From assembly GCA_025057595.1 (NCBI GenBank), contig JANXBK010000004.1:40793-104792 (forward strand): a stretch of 64,000 nucleotides of DNA, written 5' to 3'. The notes below the pieces were generated by a model. The model searched no databases, had not been told where the DNA came from, and was given only the letters and a program-made list of their open reading frames with translations. Positions 1-8,618 of the stretch are shown piece by piece. Made by a program: the position numbers and the translations under genes. Every line of letters begins with the position of its first letter. The first letter of the stretch is position 1. The stretch is from Thermodesulfovibrio sp. GTDB lineage: Bacteria > Nitrospirota > Thermodesulfovibrionia > Thermodesulfovibrionales > Thermodesulfovibrionaceae.

Positions 1-815
1 TTCCTATTTTTTTTAGAAAAAGAGTATCTGAAACAATAAAAAAATTTAGTATGTTTACTCCTTCAGACTCTATTATAGTAGCTATTTCAGGAGGCAAAGA
101 CAGTATAAGTATAACTAAAACACTAAGGGATCTCGGATACAATATAAAAGCCTTACATATAGATACAAAAATTGAGAATATTTCACAAAGATCTAAACAA
201 GTTGTTGAGAAATTTTGCTTTAATGAAAATATTCCATTAAAAATCATAAACTTATACGAAGAAATCGAAGCATCAGTTGAAGAGTTATCAAGAATATCAG
301 GAAAACCAATTTGTGCCATATGTGGTATGATAAGAAGATATCTAATAAATAAGGAAGCTAAAGGTGACATTGTTGTGACAGGGCATACACTAAACGACGA
401 GGTTTCTTTTATTTTAAAGAATATGCTTTTTTGGAATGATGAACTTTTATCAAGAACTTACCCTGTCTTACAAGAAAAAGAAGGGTTAAGTAAAAAAGTA
501 AAACCTTTATGTATGATTACAGAAGAGGAAACTTTAGCATTTTGTAAAATCTTAAATATTGAGTATGTAGAAGAACCATGTCCTTACAAACCTGAAATTT
601 ATGATATTTTTAAAACAACTGTAAAAAACTTTAATGATAAATTTCCAGGATCAATATTAGGATTTTATAAAGGATTTTTAAAAAGAATCGATTTCTATTC
701 TTCTACTGCATATTTTTCTCTTCAAAGTTGTCAGAGATGTGGATATCCAACAACTGCTTCATTATGTAGTGTTTGCAGATTAAAAGAAAAGTTGTTACAA
801 TATAGACATGGATGA
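1..815 (+). CDS. TtuA/TIGR00269-like tRNA 2-thiolation PP-loop ATPase, 5'-truncated by window edge
   Basis: SGGKDS PP-loop; CAICG and EEPCPY cysteines; C-terminal CQRCG..CSVC zinc finger. The frame is open upstream of the ATG at 51 (PIFFRKRVSETIKKFS), which looks like the family's N-terminal region, so the true start is outside the window. Confidence 0.85.
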   Translation, partial: PIFFRKRVSETIKKFSMFTPSDSIIVAISGGKDSISITKTLRDLGYNIKALHIDTKIENISQRSKQVVEKFCFNENIPLKIINLYEEIEASVEELSRISGKPICAICGMIRRYLINKEAKGDIVVTGHTLNDEVSFILKNMLFWNDELLSRTYPVLQEKEGLSKKVKPLCMITEEETLAFCKILNIEYVEEPCPYKPEIYDIFKTTVKNFNDKFPGSILGFYKGFLKRIDFYSSTAYFSLQSCQRCGYPTTASLCSVCRLKEKLLQYRHG

Positions 816-1329
816 GGTTTTAAAAGCAGTAAAAGAAAGAAGAAGTATTAGAACTTTTCTTAAAAAAGATATTCCTGAAGATTTAATTAAAAAACTTATA
901 GAAGCACTAATATGGGCACCGTCTGCGGGTAATTTACAGGCAAGAAAATTTTATTTTGTGAAAAATAGAGAAGTTAAAATAAAGCTTGCCTATGCAGCTT
1001 TATCTCAGATGTTTATTGCAGAAGCTCCGATTGTTATTGTTGGTTGTATAGATAAAGAAAAAATCTATCCAAGATATGGAGAAAGAGGTATAAATCTTTA
1101 TGCAATTCAGGATGTTGCATGTAGTATTACTAATGCCATGCTCGTAGCTCATGAAAACGGACTTGGTACCGTATGGGTAGGAGCTTTCAGAGAAGAAGAA
1201 GTTTCAAAAATTTTAAACTTACCAAGACATTTAAGGCCTGTTGTAATACTACCAGTTGGTTATCCTGCCTATATCCCTTCTGCTCCACCAAGAGTGAGTG
1301 TTAGAGAAGCTTTGGAGTTTATTGAATGA
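808..1329 (+). CDS. Nitroreductase family protein
   Basis: N-terminal RRSIRTF, APSAGNLQARKFYFV and GLGTVWVGAF motifs typical of FMN nitroreductases. Confidence 0.9.
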   Translation: MDEVLKAVKERRSIRTFLKKDIPEDLIKKLIEALIWAPSAGNLQARKFYFVKNREVKIKLAYAALSQMFIAEAPIVIVGCIDKEKIYPRYGERGINLYAIQDVACSITNAMLVAHENGLGTVWVGAFREEEVSKILNLPRHLRPVVILPVGYPAYIPSAPPRVSVREALEFIE

Positions 1330-2114
1330 GAGAGCCTCTTGTAGTTGCTCTTGAGGCGGCGAAACTAGCAGGTAGGATTATTAAAGAAAAAATAGGAACT
1401 ATAACAAAAGAAAACATAACTCAAAAAAGTATTTCCGATTATGTAACAGAAGTTGATATTTATTCAGAAAAAAAAATAATTGAGCATATAAAAAAATATT
1501 TTCCTCATCATCAAATAATGGCAGAAGAGTCATCAAACAACTATAAAAAAGCTGAATACTTATGGATTATTGATCCTCTTGATGGAACCACTAATTTTAT
1601 TCATGGATTTCCAGTCGTAGCAGTGTCAATTGCACTAATGTATAAAGGAGAGCTTAAAGTAGGAGTAGTTTATGATCCTATTAAAGATGAACTTTTTTAT
1701 GCTGAAAAAGATGAAGGAGCCTTTTTAAATAGTGAAAGAATTAGAGTTTCTTCATTAAAAGAGCCCTCCTTATCACTTATTGCTACAGGATTTCCTTTCA
1801 GAAATAAACAGTACATAGACAGTTACATTAAAATATTTAGAGAATTACTTTACTCTGTCAGTGATCTCCGAAGACCAGGTGCAGCAGCAATTGACCTTGC
1901 ATATGTAGCTTGTGGAAGAGTAGATGGATTTTTTGAGTTTGCATTAAGTCCTTGGGATATTGCAGCAGGTACAATTTTAATAAAGGAAGCAGGTGGAGTT
2001 GTGTCTGATTTCGACGGAGGAGAAAACTACCTTAAGACAGGAAATATAGTTGCTGGAAATAACATTATTCACCCTTTTTTGATTGAAAAGATTAAAAAAG
2101 CATTACAATGTTAA
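1326..2114 (+). CDS. suhB: Inositol-1-monophosphatase family protein
   Basis: EES, WIIDPLDGTTNFIHGFP and SPWDIAAGTILIKEAGG motifs. Confidence 0.92.
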   Translation: MREPLVVALEAAKLAGRIIKEKIGTITKENITQKSISDYVTEVDIYSEKKIIEHIKKYFPHHQIMAEESSNNYKKAEYLWIIDPLDGTTNFIHGFPVVAVSIALMYKGELKVGVVYDPIKDELFYAEKDEGAFLNSERIRVSSLKEPSLSLIATGFPFRNKQYIDSYIKIFRELLYSVSDLRRPGAAAIDLAYVACGRVDGFFEFALSPWDIAAGTILIKEAGGVVSDFDGGENYLKTGNIVAGNNIIHPFLIEKIKKALQC

Positions 2115-2117
2115 ATA

Positions 2118-2480
2118 TTACTTTAACTCCTCTAAGATCTCTAAAATTTTCTTAACTCTCTCTGGTAGCTCTATATCTGGTTCAGACTCCTTTAATTTTA
2201 ACCATTTCCATAATCCAATAGGACACACGGTAGCAAAACTTATTTTAAAGTTTTTACATACCTCTGGACGCACTTCATAGATTTTGCATATTGACTCCTC
2301 CAATTTATTTTCGTTTTTATAGATGTCAATTAAATGAGGACATTTATAATTTTCTGGTTTTTTTACTCCTTCAGGCAAAGGAACAGCCCATCTAAAACAA
2401 CACTCAGCACATCTTAAGCAGATAAAATATTTTTCAGTTATTTCAAGAATCTCGTTTAAAATTTTACTATTTAAACTCAT
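2118..2480 (-). CDS. YkgJ family cysteine cluster protein
   Basis: CLRCAECCFRW...CPHL...CKIYEVRPEVCKNF cysteine cluster pattern. Confidence 0.85.
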   Translation of the reverse strand: MSLNSKILNEILEITEKYFICLRCAECCFRWAVPLPEGVKKPENYKCPHLIDIYKNENKLEESICKIYEVRPEVCKNFKISFATVCPIGLWKWLKLKESEPDIELPERVKKILEILEELK

Positions 2481-2524
2481 TTAGAAAATTGTATCATATA
2501 TAACAAATACTATAAAATTTTTTT

Positions 2525-3484
2525 ATGAAATTCTTTGCCACCATAGTTGGAGCAGGACCTGCAGGATTAGCAGCAGCTGTTGAGTTCAAGGCAAGAGAAA
2601 TTAATGATATTGTGGTTTTTGAAAAAGGAAAAGATATATGCTCTACAATAAGAAGGCTTTATCCAGACGGAAAAAGAGTAGACAAAGTTTATAAAGGGTT
2701 AGAGTTAAAATCTGAAGGTTTATGTAACTTTGAAACAGAATCTAAAGAGGCTTTTCTTAAGAGAATGAGACATTATGTAAAGAAATATCAAATTCCAGTT
2801 CAATTTAATACAAGAGTAGAAAATATAGAAAAATTGAATGATTTGTTCGTAGTAAAAAGCGAAAATCTAATTATATCTGAAAGTTTTATTGTAATAATAG
2901 CTACAGGAGTATTTGAAAGACCTAATATGCCTTCTTATCCAATTCCTGAAACAGTTAAAGATAAAGTATTTTTCAGACTTCCCAATGAGCTTCCAAAGAA
3001 TGAAAAAATATTAGTTGTAGGTGGAGGAAATTCAGCAGCAGAAATAGCTTGTTTGCTTTCTGGAGTTTGTCATGTTTCACTTTCTTATAGAAGAGAAAAG
3101 CTTTTTAGAATAAACGAAGAAAATCTTAAAGAGCTTGAAAAAAGAAAGGATAAAATAAGATTTCTTTTAGGCACTGATATAGAAAGATTGGAGCCCTATA
3201 AAGATCAAATAAAGGTTATATTTAAAGATGGTTCATCTGAAAACTTTTCAAAAATATTTTACTGCCTTGGTGGAAGTACTCCAAAAGATTTCTTAAAAAG
3301 AATTGGTGTAGAATTCATAAACAATAGACCTAAAATCGATGAATTTGGGGAAAGCAACATAGAAAGAATATTCTTAATTGGTGATATAGCAGTACAAAAG
3401 GGAAGTATAATGTATGCCTTCAACAGCGCGCATAAGGCTGTGACCAGAATTATTGAAAAATATATAAAAATATTCAGGAGGTAA
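2525..3484 (+). CDS. FAD/NAD(P)-dependent oxidoreductase (thioredoxin reductase/YpdA-like)
   Basis: N-terminal VGAGPAGLAAAVE; second Rossmann motif VVGGGNSAAEIA; C-terminal FLIGDIA. Confidence 0.85.
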   Translation: MKFFATIVGAGPAGLAAAVEFKAREINDIVVFEKGKDICSTIRRLYPDGKRVDKVYKGLELKSEGLCNFETESKEAFLKRMRHYVKKYQIPVQFNTRVENIEKLNDLFVVKSENLIISESFIVIIATGVFERPNMPSYPIPETVKDKVFFRLPNELPKNEKILVVGGGNSAAEIACLLSGVCHVSLSYRREKLFRINEENLKELEKRKDKIRFLLGTDIERLEPYKDQIKVIFKDGSSENFSKIFYCLGGSTPKDFLKRIGVEFINNRPKIDEFGESNIERIFLIGDIAVQKGSIMYAFNSAHKAVTRIIEKYIKIFRR

Positions 3485-3487
3485 AAG

Positions 3488-4156
3488 TTGGTACTTATAG
3501 CACCATCTATACTTTCAGCTGACTTTGGAAGACTTGCTGAAGAAATAATAGAAGCAGAACAAGCAGGAGTTGATATGATCCATATAGATGTTATGGATGG
3601 ACATTTTGTTCCTAACATAACTGTCGGACCTTTAGTTGTTGAAGCAGTAAGAAAAGTTACAAAACTACCTCTTGATGTGCATCTTATGATTATGAATCCA
3701 GAAAAATATATACAAGATTTTATTAATGCAGGAGCAGATATAATCACAGTTCATCTGGAAGCCTGTATTCATTTAAATAGAGTAGTTGGACAAATCAAAG
3801 AAAAGAATATTAAAGCCGGAGTTTCTCTGAATCCAGCTACTCCCTTAAGTTTTATAGATGAAATTATACATGAAATTGACTTACTTTTAATTATGACTGT
3901 AAATCCAGGATTCGGTGGTCAACAATTTATCTCTTCCTGCTTAGACAAAATAAAGAGAGCTAAATCAATGATTTTAAGTAGAGGATTCAATGCCTTAGTA
4001 GAAGTAGACGGTGGAGTAAAACTTGAAAACTCAATAGAAATTGTTAAAGCCGGAGCGGACATCTTAGTGATTGGTTCTGCGTTCTTCAGTGCCACTAATT
4101 ATAAAGAGTTTATGAGAAAGTTAAGAGAACAGCTTAATCTGATAAAATTCTTATAA
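3488..4156 (+). CDS. rpe: Ribulose-phosphate 3-epimerase (TTG start)
   Basis: APSILSADFGRLAEE, HIDVMDGHFVPN, MTVNPGFGGQ motifs. Confidence 0.95.
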   Translation: MVLIAPSILSADFGRLAEEIIEAEQAGVDMIHIDVMDGHFVPNITVGPLVVEAVRKVTKLPLDVHLMIMNPEKYIQDFINAGADIITVHLEACIHLNRVVGQIKEKNIKAGVSLNPATPLSFIDEIIHEIDLLLIMTVNPGFGGQQFISSCLDKIKRAKSMILSRGFNALVEVDGGVKLENSIEIVKAGADILVIGSAFFSATNYKEFMRKLREQLNLIKFL

Positions 4157-5063
4157 TTTCTTTCATATCACTCGGCATAGGAGCCTCAAATTGAAGATAC
4201 TTTCCTGTAATAGGATGTTGAAACTCTATTTTTAGAGCATGAAGCATCTGTCTTGGTACAGGAATCTTTTTATTTCCAACTTCAATATATGTTTTTCTAC
4301 CATAAGTTTTATCTCCTACAACAGGATGGCCTATTGAGGAAAAGTGAACTCTAATCTGATGGGTTCTACCTGTTATTATTTTAACTTTTATTAAAGTATA
4401 ATTTTTAAGATTTTTAATAACTTCCCACTCTGTGATAGCCTCCTTAGTCTTTTTTGATTTAGTAGACATCTTTTTTCTGTTATGTTGAGCCCTGCCAATT
4501 GGTGTAGTAATTTTACCACTTCCTTTAAGCTCACCATATACAATTGCAACATACTCCTTTTTTATTTGCCTCTTTTTAAAAAGTTCAACTAACCCATAAT
4601 AAGCTTGATCATCTAACGCAACTACTATAACTCCTGAAGTATCCTTGTCAAGTCTATGAACTACACCGGGTCTTAAAGGTCTGCCTATGCTGGCAAGTTT
4701 CTCTAAATGATAGGCCAATGCATTCATAAGGGTTCCATCTTTATGACCTACTGAAGGATACACCACCATGTTAGGAGGTTTTGAGAGAGCAACTAAGTAC
4801 TCATCTTTATAAAGAATTTCAATAGGAATATTTTGAGGAATTAATATTTTTGGCTCCTCTGTCGGAAGAGAAGAGTTATAAATTTCAACAAACTCTTCAG
4901 CTTTTAATTTATAACTTTTTGATTTAACAGTATTATTTACTTTTACTAATCCTTTCTCTATAATCTGTTGAGCTTTTGTTCTTGTTATATTTATTTTTTC
5001 TGACACAAAAATATCAAGCCTTTTTCCTTGATCTGTTAATGAAACTTTGAATTGATAATTCAT
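4134..5063 (-). CDS. RluA/RluD family pseudouridine synthase with S4 domain
   Basis: S4 domain then RPGVVHRLDKDTSGV and GRTHQIRVH motifs. Confidence 0.93.
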   Translation of the reverse strand: MNYQFKVSLTDQGKRLDIFVSEKINITRTKAQQIIEKGLVKVNNTVKSKSYKLKAEEFVEIYNSSLPTEEPKILIPQNIPIEILYKDEYLVALSKPPNMVVYPSVGHKDGTLMNALAYHLEKLASIGRPLRPGVVHRLDKDTSGVIVVALDDQAYYGLVELFKKRQIKKEYVAIVYGELKGSGKITTPIGRAQHNRKKMSTKSKKTKEAITEWEVIKNLKNYTLIKVKIITGRTHQIRVHFSSIGHPVVGDKTYGRKTYIEVGNKKIPVPRQMLHALKIEFQHPITGKYLQFEAPMPSDMKEIIRILSD

Positions 5064-7561
5064 AAACCAAGTTTATTTTTTAAAAATCTTCCAGTATAAG
5101 AATTAGGCTCTAGAGCCACTTCTTCTGGAGTACCTTTTGCTACTATTTTACCTCCTTCATTACCTCCTTCTGGACCAAGATCTATAATATAATCAGCGCA
5201 TTTTATAATATCGAGATCATGCTCAATAACAATAACTGTATTTCCTGTATCAACAAGTCTTTGAAGTATATTAAGAAGTCTTTCTATGTCAACCATATGA
5301 AGTCCTGTAGTTGGCTCATCAAGTATATAGAGAGTTTTACCTGTGGGTTTTTTGCTTAATTCCTTAGACAGTTTCACTCTTTGAGCTTCACCGCCTGAAA
5401 GAGTTGTTGCAGGTTGTCCAAGCGTTATATAACCAAGACCGATATCTTGCATTATTTGAAGCTTATGTTTGATTTTTGGTATTACTGAGAAAAACTCTAA
5501 TGCTTCGGAGACTGTCATCTCAAGAATTTCGCTTATATTTTTCTCTTTATATCTTATCTGTAATGTCTCTTGATTATATCTTTTTCCTTTACAAATATCA
5601 CATATAACATAAACATCTGGTAAAAGATGCATCTTTACTTTTTTCATTCCATCACCTTGACAAGCCTCACAACGACCACCTGGTAGATTAAAACTAAATC
5701 TTGACCTTGTATATCCCCGAACTCTTGCATCTGGAAGCTTTGAAAAAAGCTCTCTTATTTCAGTCATAACTTGTGTATAAGTGGCAGGAGTTGAACGAGT
5801 AGTTCTACCTATGGGTGATTGATCAATACATACAACTTTATCTATCTGCTCAACCCCCTCAATTGCCCTATATTTTCCAGGAATTACATTAGCCTTATAA
5901 AGCCTCTTTGCAAGAGCTTTATATAGAATCTCAAAAATTAAAGTGCTTTTTCCGGATCCAGCAACTCCTGTAACACATATAAACACTCCAAGAGGTATTT
6001 CAACATCTATATTTTTAAGATTAAAAGCCTCAGCTCCAATAATTTTTATAAATCCTTTTGGTTTTCTTCTTTTCTTAGGAATAGAAATCTTTGTCATTCC
6101 TCTTAAATATTGAGCGGTTATAGATTTATTATTTTTTATAAGTTCTTCAGGTGGATATACACCAACTAAATATCCTCCTTCTTTACCGCCTCCGGGACCG
6201 AGTTCTACAACTAAATCTGAATTCATAATTGTGGTTTCATCATGCTCAACCACTATTAAAGTGTTTCCTCTCATAGATAGCTCTTTTAGGCTTTTAATGA
6301 GACTCTCACAGTCTCTTGGATGAAGTCCTATGCTTGGTTCATCAAGTACATATAAAACTCCGCTTAAATATGAGCCAAGTTGGGTGGCGAGTCTTATTCT
6401 TTGAGCTTCTCCTCCTGAAAGAGTAAAAGAGGGTCTACTTAAACTTAAGTAACCAACACCTATACTTCTTAAAAACTCAAGTTTTGTAATTATTTCTTTA
6501 AGTATTCTTGAAGCTATAGTTTCTTCATAATAGGAAAGATTGAGATTTAAAAGGAATTCTCTTAGTTCGTCAAGGCTTAAAATAGAAACCTCGTATATAT
6601 TTTTACCGTTAATCTTTACTGCTAAAGCTTCTTTTCTAAGTCTTGATCCGTCACAGCCCTTACAGGGAATTAGATTTATAGTATCAATCTCCTCTTCTTC
6701 CTCAATATTTTCATATCCTATCCCTCTACAGACTGGACAAGCTCCATATTTACTGTTAAAGGAGAAAAGTCTCGGATCAATATCAGGTAAACTTATACCA
6801 CAGTTTGGACATGCGAGAATACTACTAAACATGATATCTCTGTTTTCATCCACTATATTGACAACTGCTGTTTTTGTATATTTCATTGCAAGTTGTAAAG
6901 CTCTCCTTATCTGATTTTTATATTTATCTTTAATAATTATTCTGTCAACAACAAGCTCGATAGTATGTCTATGTTGTTTTTTAAGAGAGATATCTTTAGT
7001 CAACTCTTTAATCTCTCCATCAATCCTTGCTCTTATAAAGCCTTCAGATTTTGCTCTTTCAAGAACCTCTTTATGTTCACCCTTTTTTTCAATTACTACA
7101 GGTGCAAGAATCTGTATTTTTGTTCCTTGAGGAAGCTTCATCAAAGACTCTGTTATCTTATTAATATCTTGAGAAGCTAACTGAATTCTACATCTTGGAC
7201 AATAGGGTATTCCAATCTTTGCATAAAGAAGTCTAAGATAATCATAAATTTCAGTAATTGTTCCAACAGTTGAACGAGGACTCCTTGATATTGTTTTTTG
7301 ATCAACTGATACTGCAGGAGAAAGTCCATCAATAAAGTCAACATCAGGTTTTTGAAATTGATCAAAAATTGTTCTTGCTTCCAGTGGAAGGCTTTGAAGA
7401 TATCTTCTATGAGCCTCTGCAAATATAGTGTCCATAGCGAGGGACGACTTTCCAGAGCCTGAAGGACCGGTGATAACAATAATTTTATCTCTTGGAAGAG
7501 TCAAATCAAGATTTTTTAGATTATGCTGTCTAACTCCCTTGATTATGATGTTTTTCTTCAT
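5060..7561 (-). CDS. uvrA: Excinuclease ABC subunit A (compact, lacks insertion-domain segment)
   Basis: Two ABC ATPase modules (GPSGSGKSS, GVAGSGKST; two LSGGEAQR signatures; two LDEP motifs) and zinc-binding CPNC/CPVC/CKGC/CEAC motifs. Confidence 0.96.
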   Translation of the reverse strand: MKKNIIIKGVRQHNLKNLDLTLPRDKIIVITGPSGSGKSSLAMDTIFAEAHRRYLQSLPLEARTIFDQFQKPDVDFIDGLSPAVSVDQKTISRSPRSTVGTITEIYDYLRLLYAKIGIPYCPRCRIQLASQDINKITESLMKLPQGTKIQILAPVVIEKKGEHKEVLERAKSEGFIRARIDGEIKELTKDISLKKQHRHTIELVVDRIIIKDKYKNQIRRALQLAMKYTKTAVVNIVDENRDIMFSSILACPNCGISLPDIDPRLFSFNSKYGACPVCRGIGYENIEEEEEIDTINLIPCKGCDGSRLRKEALAVKINGKNIYEVSILSLDELREFLLNLNLSYYEETIASRILKEIITKLEFLRSIGVGYLSLSRPSFTLSGGEAQRIRLATQLGSYLSGVLYVLDEPSIGLHPRDCESLIKSLKELSMRGNTLIVVEHDETTIMNSDLVVELGPGGGKEGGYLVGVYPPEELIKNNKSITAQYLRGMTKISIPKKRRKPKGFIKIIGAEAFNLKNIDVEIPLGVFICVTGVAGSGKSTLIFEILYKALAKRLYKANVIPGKYRAIEGVEQIDKVVCIDQSPIGRTTRSTPATYTQVMTEIRELFSKLPDARVRGYTRSRFSFNLPGGRCEACQGDGMKKVKMHLLPDVYVICDICKGKRYNQETLQIRYKEKNISEILEMTVSEALEFFSVIPKIKHKLQIMQDIGLGYITLGQPATTLSGGEAQRVKLSKELSKKPTGKTLYILDEPTTGLHMVDIERLLNILQRLVDTGNTVIVIEHDLDIIKCADYIIDLGPEGGNEGGKIVAKGTPEEVALEPNSYTGRFLKNKLGL

Positions 7562-7562
7562 T

Positions 7563-8543
7563 CTATTGAGTATACTCCTTTAACTCTGCTACAATCTGAC
7601 CTATTGAAATCCTCGTTTCAATTTTCACAGGAATTTTTTTCTCATCTTTAGTAAGCCATATAATAATATCTCCTTTTCTTTTAAAAAGTCCTTCTGTTTC
7701 AATTTGAGGTTTTATTATAAATGTTTCAAATTGCTTTTTATTTGACAGCTCTATCTTTTCTTCACCTAATAGATAAACCTTTACAGTTATGAATTTATTA
7801 CTGTCAAAAATATCAACTGATAAAGGCTCATTAAGTTTTATTTGCATAGCTCTTAAGTAGAAAAATCCTGAAAGGACATCCATGAATAATCTATTCACTT
7901 CTTTATGATATGTAATTTTATTTTTAAGATGGTTTATAAATATTATCTCTCCCTTTTCATAATCAAAAATTGTCTCTTTATTTCCTCTGTATTTTCCTTC
8001 AATTTGAAGCAAAGTAAATCGTTTGGGTTTGCCATTTTGTATAATACTTTCTGCACGATCATTTACATAGTAGAAATTTGATATAAAATTTGAAGATTTT
8101 ACAGTAAAAGTAATTGTTAAATTATTTTGGTCTGCTGTAACATAAATAAAAGCCTCTCCTACATAAATTCCCATCCAATATATGTCAAACTTCATTTTTT
8201 CATTTATGAAACGAGTAAATGGATGATGATGTAAGTTTTGAAAATCAATATTTTGGTCTATTTGTAAACTACTAAAAGATGAAGTCTCGCTGTAAAAATT
8301 TGCCTGCTTTTCATCTAAATCCTCGTATTGATTTGGAGTTTCAGGGATTTGTTGAAATGATGTATTTTCAATTTTTACTACTTGTTTTTGTTTTGGAACA
8401 ATATTGCTTTTTCTTTCTAACAAATAAGTTTCAATAAAGTCAAATTTAGAAAAGTTAAACTCTATCTTTCCAACAAATATTACTAAACTCACATGAACTA
8501 AAAGAGAAATTAATGCACCAACTATAATCCATTTTGTTTTCAT
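7563..8543 (-). CDS. DUF3108-like periplasmic protein with N-terminal membrane segment
   Basis: C-terminal half with KMKFDIYWMGIYVGEAFIYV...VKSSNFISNFYYVNDRAESII resembles DUF3108. Confidence 0.7.
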   Translation of the reverse strand: MKTKWIIVGALISLLVHVSLVIFVGKIEFNFSKFDFIETYLLERKSNIVPKQKQVVKIENTSFQQIPETPNQYEDLDEKQANFYSETSSFSSLQIDQNIDFQNLHHHPFTRFINEKMKFDIYWMGIYVGEAFIYVTADQNNLTITFTVKSSNFISNFYYVNDRAESIIQNGKPKRFTLLQIEGKYRGNKETIFDYEKGEIIFINHLKNKITYHKEVNRLFMDVLSGFFYLRAMQIKLNEPLSVDIFDSNKFITVKVYLLGEEKIELSNKKQFETFIIKPQIETEGLFKRKGDIIIWLTKDEKKIPVKIETRISIGQIVAELKEYTQ

Positions 8544-8618
8544 AAAAATAGTATAACTAAAATAGTTGACCTATAGATAAAAACAAATTTAGAATGAAAA
8601 GATTGTGAGGAGGATAGT

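Noticed and set aside
3259-3747. 162-aa minus-strand ORF over oxidoreductase and rpe
   Set aside because: Antisense shadow of two well-supported genes.
6540-6914. 124-aa plus-strand ORF inside uvrA
   Set aside because: Antisense to the conserved uvrA frame; low-complexity composition.
7177-7479. 100-aa minus-strand ORF inside uvrA in another frame
   Set aside because: Out-of-frame with the conserved UvrA N-terminal ATPase region.
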